Shown: piece by piece, positions 32,406 to 38,332 of the stretch
Layout: every line of letters begins with the position of its first letter
Position numbering within the stretch: position 1 is the stretch's first letter
Assembly: GCA_947576095.1 (NCBI GenBank)
Contig: CANPPW010000014.1
Span: forward strand, 1-38,332
Source of the DNA: an uncultured Mycoplasmatota bacterium
GTDB taxonomy: Bacteria > Bacillota_I > Bacilli_A > RF39 > UBA660
Length of the DNA stretch: 38,332 bases
Reading direction: 5' to 3'
The notes under the pieces: generated by a model
The model's database searches: none
Seen by the model: the letters and a program-made list of their open reading frames with translations, nothing else
Told to the model about the DNA's origin: nothing
Translations under genes and position numbers: made by a program

Positions 32406-34304
32406 ATGAAACAAATAAAAATGATAACTTTATTTTTATGTTTATTTATATTAGGTGTAGTAAATGTAAGTGCGGAATCGTTCACTTTACAGTTAGCTAG
32501 TCCAGACCATAAAAGTAATATTTATTTTAAAAGGGATGGAGTAAATATGCCATATCAAGCAACACTTACACAGATGCATAATAGTAGTAGGTTTTACTAT
32601 ACTTACTGTATGGATCATGGAAGAAATATTTCAGAAGGAGCTAGTTATACAAGACATACTTTGCGTTCTATGAAAGATTCCATTTATTCAAATAGGAGCA
32701 ATATGGCAAAGAATGAAAATAAAGTCATTGCAGTTATGAATAATATATTTCCTTATATTACTTTAGCTGAGATGAATAAAAGAGTTAATGCACATTATGG
32801 ATATAGTACAGGAAATAGTAAATATATCAATCTTACAGAGAGAAAAGCAATTGCGGCAGCACAAGCCAGACTTTGGCAACTAAGTGGTGTTACAGGTAAT
32901 TATACTGTTGATATGAGCCGTTCAAAATCAATAACAGAAAAAGATGCAACAGATATTGAAAAAACGATAGATTGGCTTAAAACATTAAAAGATTTTGAAT
33001 TGGATGAACCTCGCATTTCGATTGTATCTAGTTCTTATAAATATGATAGTAGTAAAGCAAAATATGTTGCTACAGTGAACTATAAGGTTACAGTAAAACA
33101 AACAGATGGGGCTAAAGTAACACATAAAATTTCAAATAATGCAAATAGTCAGGTTGATACATATAATAGATCTAGTGGTAATTATACATATAAAGCAGAA
33201 TTTGATTCAGCTGTAGATGATGTAACTATTACAATTAAAGTTGCTAATAAAATGAGTAATTTTAGAGAAGTTAGAGTTTATGAAAATAATACTTGGCAGG
33301 ATCTAATTGGTTCTACTTCTACTGAGGAAGGAGATAGTGCAAGCACATTTGTACGTTTGACAGGCAACAATACAGCAACATATCGTGTGTATAAAAAAGA
33401 TACTGCAGGAAGGATTGTACAAGGTGTTAAATTTCGTTTGGCAGGATATGGGAAAAACTTAGTTTGTACTGTCGATCATACTGGTTTTTGTGATTTTCCA
33501 AGTCTAGAGCCTGGTACTTATACATTAACAGAGGAAAGTGTGCCTCAAGGGTATATTAAACTCATCAGTACAAAATCAGTTGTAATAAAAGATTCTGATG
33601 TGGGGCATTTAGTAGAAGATAATGTAGTGAATGATGTTACGAAGGTTCAAATATCAAAACAAGATATTACAACAGGAAAAGAACTTCCAGGAGCTCAATT
33701 ACAAATTAAAGATAGTAGTGGCAATATTTTATATAGTTGGACTTCTACCAATACACCTTATTATATAGATAGGTTGCCTTTTGGTAAGTATACATTGGTT
33801 GAGACAATTGCTCCAAAAGGATATAAAAAATTAAAAACTGAAACTACTTTTGAAATAACTAATGGAAATCTAGTAAAAATTATTGTTTCCAATGCACCTA
33901 CTAAAATTAAAATTTCGAAGAAGGATTTAACAACAGGAAAAGAACTTCCAGGAGCACATTTACAAATTAAAAATAGTGCTGGGGATATTGTAGCTGAGTG
34001 GGTTTCGACAAGTGAACCTCACTATATTGAAGGTCTTCCACTAGGAAAATATACTTTAACTGAAACAATTGCCCCTGATGGATATAAAAAATCAGAGAAA
34101 GAATATCCTTTTGAAATTACCAATGATAATGAAGTAGATATTACAGTATATAATGAATATATTGTTGTAGATACTAAGGAAGAAGAAATCAAAGTTCCTA
34201 AAACGGATTCTTATGCTAAAAATATCATTTATATTGTTGGTGGTGCGATTATGGTAGCGGGTACTTTAATGGGCGTTCATGCCTTAAAGAGTAAAAAAGC
34301 ATAG
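32406..34304 (+). CDS. Cell-wall-anchored surface protein with thioester-like and SpaA/Cna-B domains
   Basis: 632 residues. A signal peptide (about 1-23, ending VSA) is followed by a domain containing YYTYCMDHG (Cys68) and AAQARLWQ (Gln153), the paired motifs of TQXA-type thioester adhesin domains. Next come an all-beta spacer (about 200-330) and three SpaA/Cna-B-like domains (about 335-413, 414-500 and 501-586). Each has the Lys-bearing first strand (such as VQISKQD), TLTE/TLVE with the catalytic Glu, and ETIAPxGY where expected. The sorting signal is VPKTD (597-601), a hydrophobic span and the tail KSKKA. It lies just downstream of the sortase, which is the probable anchoring enzyme. It probably acts as an adhesin or pilus-like subunit. 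Confidence 0.88.
   Translation: MKQIKMITLFLCLFILGVVNVSAESFTLQLASPDHKSNIYFKRDGVNMPYQATLTQMHNSSRFYYTYCMDHGRNISEGASYTRHTLRSMKDSIYSNRSNMAKNENKVIAVMNNIFPYITLAEMNKRVNAHYGYSTGNSKYINLTERKAIAAAQARLWQLSGVTGNYTVDMSRSKSITEKDATDIEKTIDWLKTLKDFELDEPRISIVSSSYKYDSSKAKYVATVNYKVTVKQTDGAKVTHKISNNANSQVDTYNRSSGNYTYKAEFDSAVDDVTITIKVANKMSNFREVRVYENNTWQDLIGSTSTEEGDSASTFVRLTGNNTATYRVYKKDTAGRIVQGVKFRLAGYGKNLVCTVDHTGFCDFPSLEPGTYTLTEESVPQGYIKLISTKSVVIKDSDVGHLVEDNVVNDVTKVQISKQDITTGKELPGAQLQIKDSSGNILYSWTSTNTPYYIDRLPFGKYTLVETIAPKGYKKLKTETTFEITNGNLVKIIVSNAPTKIKISKKDLTTGKELPGAHLQIKNSAGDIVAEWVSTSEPHYIEGLPLGKYTLTETIAPDGYKKSEKEYPFEITNDNEVDITVYNEYIVVDTKEEEIKVPKTDSYAKNIIYIVGGAIMVAGTLMGVHALKSKKA
33642..34163 (+). repeat. In-frame tandem duplication of a SpaA domain
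   Basis: Two units 261 bases (87 codons) apart. The longest perfect block begins ACAACAGG and runs 26 bases, at 33669 and 33930, encoding TGKELPGA in both. The rest has diverged, so the copy is not recent. Confidence 0.75.
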
Positions 34305-34311
34305 TGAATGG

Positions 34312-34340
34312 AAAAAGATGATGAAATTCATCTTTTTTTT
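34312..34340 (+). terminator. Terminator of the surface protein gene
   Basis: Ten-pair stem AAAAAGATGA/TCATCTTTTT, six-base loop, T-run. The core of the stem equals that of the parE terminator. Confidence 0.88.
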
Positions 34341-34420
34341 ATAAGATATATATATTTGAAAAAATTTCTTATAAATATAAAACGAATAGTTATTTTTAAA
34401 ATCATTTGTTCTTTAAAAGA

Positions 34421-34457
34421 AAAACATCTTATATAATATAATAAAATAAGATGTTTT
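34421..34457 (-). terminator. Terminator of the convergent minus-strand gene
   Basis: Perfect 12-pair stem AAAACATCTTAT/ATAAGATGTTTT with a 13-base loop. On the minus strand it is followed by a T-rich run; it lies six bases beyond the gene's stop and may act in both directions. Confidence 0.8.
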
Positions 34458-34462
34458 AAATA

Positions 34463-35089
34463 TTAATTCATTTCATGTAAAGATAAAATTTTTTGATTGG
34501 CTTTGGCTACATTCCGTTGGAATTCGAAACGTGCATGCTCAAATTTGCTTTCGTCATTTTTTCGCATAACTTTCTTTTGTGTTTCTATAAATTCAAAATG
34601 TTTTAAATATTCTTTTACAATTTCTAGATATTCTAGATAATCAGAGTGGTATAAATGATCATTACAATATAAAAACTCATAAAGATGATAAAAACAAAAG
34701 TTATCAAAGAAATTACACTCCATGGAATAATATATGCCGAACATTGCTACGTGTTTCTGACGATAATAGGTCGCTAATAGTTTTTTTATAATGAGAGGTT
34801 CATTATGATAAATTCTAAAGGTGCCAGGTATTATATTATCTTTAAAAAGGCCAAGACGATTACGCCGAGATTCATTATGATAGGATCTCTGTGTAATTTG
34901 TTCCATCCTAAGACCACGTTGTTTTGCACAAAAGTATTCTATGTCATTGTCCTTCACATCTTCAGTAGTAGCCCCTAGTTGTAATGATGTTTCATTAATC
35001 CACTTCGTGAATTTGATTGGATCATATATAACCTGATTTACATATAACTCTTCATCAGATTTGTATAAATAAATTTCTTCTTTTTCCAT
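34463..35089 (-). CDS. Hypothetical protein, minus strand
   Basis: 208 residues, not recognised. No signal peptide or membrane helix. It starts MEKEEIYLYKSDEELYVNQV, is rich in Tyr, His, Phe and Glu, and has an aromatic helical middle (YSMECNFFDNFCFYHLYEFL). The start at 35089 is chosen because AAAGGAGAT precedes it and TATAAT (35114-35109) lies 19 bases further up; a longer in-frame start at 35149 lies upstream of that promoter. It is the only minus-strand intact gene in the window and converges on the surface protein gene, with a terminator for each. Confidence 0.7.
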   Translation of the reverse strand: MEKEEIYLYKSDEELYVNQVIYDPIKFTKWINETSLQLGATTEDVKDNDIEYFCAKQRGLRMEQITQRSYHNESRRNRLGLFKDNIIPGTFRIYHNEPLIIKKLLATYYRQKHVAMFGIYYSMECNFFDNFCFYHLYEFLYCNDHLYHSDYLEYLEIVKEYLKHFEFIETQKKVMRKNDESKFEHARFEFQRNVAKANQKILSLHEMN

Positions 35090-35108
35090 ACGTTTATCTC
35101 CTTTTTTT

Positions 35109-35114
35109 ATTATA
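35109..35114 (-). promoter_or_regulatory. -10 box of the minus-strand gene
   Basis: TATAAT on the minus strand, 19 bases before the start codon, with AAAGGAG between. The -35 is unclear. Confidence 0.4.
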
Positions 35115-35238
35115 ATAGCACCATGATATGTAAAATGCAACGTTTTCATAGAAAATGTGATTTACTGTTATATTTTTATTATAGGAGATTAAATGTAGAT
35201 TGATGAACTGCTATTCATTTAAAATAATTATAAGTATC

Positions 35239-35267
35239 TTGTAAAATATAATGATTTGATTTATAAT
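35239..35267 (+). promoter_or_regulatory. Promoter of the WG-repeat protein gene
   Basis: TTGTAA (35239-35244), 17-base spacer, TATAAT (35262-35267). It gives a leader of about 70 bases ending in AGAAAGAAGG before ATG 35344. Confidence 0.6.
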
Positions 35268-35343
35268 ATTAGACATATTTTGAAAGAAGCTTTGCTTTAT
35301 CATAAAGTATTAGAGGGGATTTTTAAGAAAGAAGGATTTATTT

Positions 35344-37392
35344 ATGAAAAAAAATACTGTGATAAAATCTACTGCTGTAGATTCAAATTCAATTGGTAAA
35401 ATTTTAGTTACTATTAACAATACCGCTTATATAAAATCTAAAACAGGTAAAACAGGATTATTCAATATTCAAACAAACCAGCTCATAGGAGAAATGGACG
35501 ATTTTTATTTAATGTATAATAAAGGGGAACAAATGTATTATCTACTGAAAAATTATAATTGCGATGATAAACCAACATTTCTTAGTGTTTATGATGCTTT
35601 GCATGAAAATATGATTTTTGAAAATTTTGAAGTTGTTCGATCTTATTATGATTTTTCTATTGCTGTACTTAGATCTCCAATAGATGGAAAAATACACTTT
35701 TTTGATGAACAGGCTTACCTAAATTCAGCTAGCGTATTTGATATGGCTTTAGATGATGCTGAAAAACTGGTTGGAGACGGTTTTAAAAATGATTATTTTG
35801 TATTTACTATGAATGGAAAAAAGGGTTTATATCGTAGATATGATTTTGGAAGGTTGCAATGTTTAGAACTTCCTATTGAGATGGATAGTATTGAAGTAAT
35901 GTCTAATGTAAATCATCAAATAACTTGGGCTATTGTGTATACAAAGGGTGAAGAGCAAAACTTCTTATATTTTATAGATGGTAAAAAAAGTGATGCATTT
36001 GATAGAATCATTTTAGATCCTGAAAAAATTAATATTTGTTATTGTATAAAGGATAAAACAATTTCTGTCTATGATATATATAGACAAATTCTATTATTAA
36101 AAGAGGAATGTGAAGAGATTAAATATCTGTTATGTGGAGGAATTGAAAAAGATGATATTAGTATTAAGTTTCAAAGGCTAGAGTATTTCTTTTCTATTAA
36201 ACAAAATGGAAAAGTAGGACTTAGGAAAATTGAATGGAATTATCAGGAGAAATCTGTAAAACAGACAAAGTTACTAGAATCTTTCTATGATAATATTATT
36301 GAGTATCAAAAGAATGATACAGGTGTACCTGAGTTTTATTTAGAAAAAAACAAAAAAATAGGTATATTTGTAGCATATTTTACCAACAAGTTAATTGAAC
36401 CGATATATGACCATATACAGAATTTGGGTAATCAGTACTATGCTTTATATCAAGGGGAAGTTTGTGATATTGTCAAAATACGATATTCATTTCGTAAGAA
36501 AGTTACTGAATTTAAGGTAGTTATTCAAAAATGCTCAATTGTAGAAATCACACCTTATGAAATTATTTATCAAAAAGAAAATCAATTTGGAATGTTACTA
36601 CCATATTGCAAAGCTGATGGCACTGTTGTGCCAGCTGAGTATGATGATATAACTTCTATGAAAAATTTTTCTGAACCATATTCTTATTATATGGTAGAAA
36701 AGGATGGGAAAAAAGGACTTATGTATTTGGGAGATAGCGTTTTAGATGCTGAATATGATACTATACATATAGGTCCCAGATTTACCCCAGGATTTGATTG
36801 GTTTGATCCTGACGATCCTTGCAGGTTTATTCCTGGCGTTGAAATCACTTATTTTGCTGTAAAAAAGGAAAAATATGCATTAGCTCAAGGAAAAAGTGTG
36901 CGACGTAATAACTATAGTGGGCAATGTGATATAGCCTATAAAGCTCAATTTATAAGTCCATATATTTATGATGAAATAAAAATTTTTAAAGAAATAATTG
37001 TTTTTAAAGACCAAAAACAAACATATATTTATGATCATCAACAAAAATTATTAAAAAACTTTCCAGCTGCTGCTTCTATTAGCGAGGTTGCATATTCTTC
37101 TGGAAGAAATTGCATAGATAAATCTTATTGCTATTATATAGATGGTGATTATTATTGTTATAAGTTTGGAAGACTTATGGCAGAAGAAGTTTATGTAACC
37201 ACTTATGAAACAGAAAAAGATTGTTTTGAAGTAAAAACACCTTATCAAGTGGAGCATGATTTATTTTGTGATATGATTGATGCAAAGGGAGATGCTGCAG
37301 CGGAACAATGTTTAACAGATATGATAGATCATGAAGATATGAAAACAAAATATCCAACCTTAGTACTAACAAGAAGAACTAAAAACCAATAA
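35344..37392 (+). CDS. WG-repeat-containing protein
   Basis: 682 residues without a signal peptide. Several degenerate repeats have the WG pattern: a basic turn followed by Gly and a strand, then a DxI or YDxI element. Examples are NGKKGLYRRYD, QNGKVGLRKIEW, KNKKIGIFVAYF with EPIYDHI, and DGKKGLMYLG with AEYDTI. Such proteins are all-beta and bind unknown partners; no enzyme motif is visible. A C-terminal stretch of about 50 residues looks helical. It has its own promoter. The IS3 element begins about 30 bases after its stop, so the original downstream context is lost. Confidence 0.8.
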   Translation: MKKNTVIKSTAVDSNSIGKILVTINNTAYIKSKTGKTGLFNIQTNQLIGEMDDFYLMYNKGEQMYYLLKNYNCDDKPTFLSVYDALHENMIFENFEVVRSYYDFSIAVLRSPIDGKIHFFDEQAYLNSASVFDMALDDAEKLVGDGFKNDYFVFTMNGKKGLYRRYDFGRLQCLELPIEMDSIEVMSNVNHQITWAIVYTKGEEQNFLYFIDGKKSDAFDRIILDPEKINICYCIKDKTISVYDIYRQILLLKEECEEIKYLLCGGIEKDDISIKFQRLEYFFSIKQNGKVGLRKIEWNYQEKSVKQTKLLESFYDNIIEYQKNDTGVPEFYLEKNKKIGIFVAYFTNKLIEPIYDHIQNLGNQYYALYQGEVCDIVKIRYSFRKKVTEFKVVIQKCSIVEITPYEIIYQKENQFGMLLPYCKADGTVVPAEYDDITSMKNFSEPYSYYMVEKDGKKGLMYLGDSVLDAEYDTIHIGPRFTPGFDWFDPDDPCRFIPGVEITYFAVKKEKYALAQGKSVRRNNYSGQCDIAYKAQFISPYIYDEIKIFKEIIVFKDQKQTYIYDHQQKLLKNFPAAASISEVAYSSGRNCIDKSYCYYIDGDYYCYKFGRLMAEEVYVTTYETEKDCFEVKTPYQVEHDLFCDMIDAKGDAAAEQCLTDMIDHEDMKTKYPTLVLTRRTKNQ

Positions 37393-37426
37393 TAATGATT
37401 TTATGAAAATAACCTTTATTGATATG

Positions 37427-37460
37427 AACCCCGTTTCTTGGACATAGAAACGAGGTTTTT
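37427..37460 (+). terminator. Hairpin terminator at the IS left end
   Basis: AACCCCGTTTCT (37427-37438) pairs with AGAAACGAGGTT (37446-37457), one C-A mismatch, seven-base loop, then T residues. It would stop outside transcription from entering orfA. Confidence 0.7.
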
Positions 37461-37462
37461 AT

Positions 37463-37963
37463 ATGAGTAAATTAAGTTATGAAGGTAAAATAAATATTTA
37501 TAATGAAAGAAAACAAGGAAACAGTGTAATTAATATTTCTAAGAGATATGATGTTAGAAAAGATGTAATAAAGTATTTGATTAGATTAATAGATAAACAT
37601 GGTTATAATATTTTATTACAAGAAAGAACTGTGAGTTATCCTGCTCAATTTAAACAAGAAGTAATTGATAGAATATTAATAAATCATGAATCAATTAGAG
37701 AAGTAGCAATAGATTTGGGTCTACCTAGTCATGGAATAGTAAATAGATGGCTTAAAATTTATAAAGAAAACGGTTATAATATAGTTGAACCAAAACGGAG
37801 GTCGACTATGAATAATAAGAAAAAGAAAAATGAAGAAACAAAAGATGAAAAAATAAAAAGACTAGAGATTGAAAATACATATCTAAAAGCGGAGCTAGAA
37901 TATGTGGGAAAATTGAGAGCTGTTGTTCAAGCAAGGAAGAATCAACAACAGAAGAAAAAGTAA
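37463..37963 (+). CDS. IS3-family transposase OrfA
   Basis: 166 residues. Two helix-turn-helix units (about 12-50 and 65-105, with SIREVAIDLGL and VNRWLKIY) are followed by a coiled/leucine-zipper region (KIKRLEIENTYLKAELEYV). This matches the regulatory/DNA-binding OrfA of IS150-group elements. It starts at ATG 37463, three bases beyond the hairpin terminator. Near its stop, AAA AAG at 37955-37960 is a likely -1 frameshift site giving the OrfAB transposase. Confidence 0.92.
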   Translation: MSKLSYEGKINIYNERKQGNSVINISKRYDVRKDVIKYLIRLIDKHGYNILLQERTVSYPAQFKQEVIDRILINHESIREVAIDLGLPSHGIVNRWLKIYKENGYNIVEPKRRSTMNNKKKKNEETKDEKIKRLEIENTYLKAELEYVGKLRAVVQARKNQQQKKK

Positions 37964-38332
37964 GTGTTGTTAGTGGACTTCGGCTAAAATATCCAATAAA
38001 GATTCTTCTAAAAGTATCAAAATTAAGTAAATCAACTTATTATTACAATATAAGTAAAAATGACAAAGATGATAAAAATACAGAAATAATAGAAAAAATA
38101 AAAGAAATATTTTATTATCATAAACAAAGATATGGATATCGTAGAATAACATTAGAACTTCGAAATCAAGGCTATAATGTAAATCATAAAAAGGTATATA
38201 GATTAATGGTTAAATTAAACCTAAAACCTTTAAAAAGAAATAAAAGAAAGTATTTATCTTATAAAGGAATAATTGGAAAAATCGCAGATAATTATATTAA
38301 TCGAGAATTTTATGCAGATAAACCAAATCAGA
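37957..38332 (+). CDS. IS3-family transposase OrfB, partial (runs off window)
   Basis: In the -1 frame relative to OrfA, the reading frame is open to the window end: KVSVVSGLRLKYPIKILL, then SKSTYYYNISK, the HTH_21 block HKQRYGYRRITLELRNQGY and VYRLMVKLNLKP, and the beginning of the rve region (ADKPNQ). No start codon of its own is evident, so expression by frameshift is likely. The DDE catalytic residues lie beyond the window. Confidence 0.88.

Larger units (their letters stand above)
37425..38332 (+). mobile_element. IS3-family element (IS150-like group), left part
   Basis: The left end probably begins TGAACCCC at 37425, followed by the hairpin, orfA and orfB. The right end lies outside the window. 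The left terminal sequence with TTCTTGGACA is typical of IS150-group ends. Confidence 0.8.

Noticed and set aside
35090-35149. Longer start for the minus-strand hypothetical gene
   Set aside because: The extension would begin upstream of the TATAAT and AAAGGAG elements that serve the start at 35089.
1-38332. Mycoplasma-type genetic code (TGA as Trp)
   Set aside because: trmD and the coiled-coil membrane gene end in TGA, and Trp is encoded by TGG.
1-38332. tRNA, rRNA or CRISPR array
   Set aside because: No cloverleaf, rRNA-like or regularly spaced repeat was seen in the intergenic regions.

Overview
The window is AT-rich, Gram-positive-type chromosomal DNA. Genes are tightly packed, Shine-Dalgarno sequences (AAGGAGG, AGGAGGTG, AAGGTGAT) are strong, and TGA is a stop codon (trmD, the coiled-coil membrane gene), so this is the standard bacterial code and not the mycoplasma code. 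The content (CpsBCD-type phosphoregulatory capsule genes, PBP2/MraY/FtsW, sortase with a cell-wall-anchored protein, prepilins, L19, LepB, FtsK/SpoIIIE, ParE) points to a low-GC Firmicute, probably a Bacilli/Erysipelotrichia-like gut lineage. That placement is an inference.

Layout. (1) 279-10720 is one eleven-gene capsule or exopolysaccharide operon: chain-length/kinase/phosphatase regulators, an initiating sugar-phosphate transferase, four glycosyltransferases, a pyruvyl transferase, a Wzx-like flippase and a Wzy-like polymerase, closed by a strong terminator. (2) 10790-14916 holds three septal or wall-synthesis genes (class B PBP, mraY, ftsW), separated by short gaps with terminator-like hairpins and without the usual mur genes. 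(3) 14970-17784 carries two FAD-dependent oxidoreductases. (4) 17768-22008 is an apparent 4.2-kb insertion flanked by perfect 27-bp direct repeats; the left repeat overlaps the 3' end of the second oxidoreductase gene. It contains a MITE-like relic of one IS, a two-gene heterodimeric ABC exporter, and an internally deleted IS256-type transposase relic. (5) 22066-25717 has a tandem pair of prepilin-like genes, then a translation/RNA-modification block (SpoU methyltransferase, rimM, trmD, unknown 167-aa protein, rplS). (6) 25738-30547 has lepB, ftsK/spoIIIE and parE, each separated by terminators and promoters. (7) 30651-34304 is a surface-display unit: a coiled-coil membrane protein translationally coupled to a sortase, followed by a signal-peptide/thioester-like/three-SpaA-domain protein ending in VPKTD. 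(8) 34463-37392 has a convergent unknown gene and a WG-repeat protein. (9) From about 37425 to the end is the left part of an IS3-family (IS150-like) element, cut by the window edge.

How it fits together. Most of the window builds and decorates the envelope: lipid II synthesis and septal polymerisation, capsule assembly, signal peptidase, sortase and surface adhesin. The most distinctive features are the repeat-flanked ABC exporter island and the sortase/adhesin unit, in which the sortase lacks the usual catalytic Arg and its likely substrate has Asp in place of the Gly of LPXTG.
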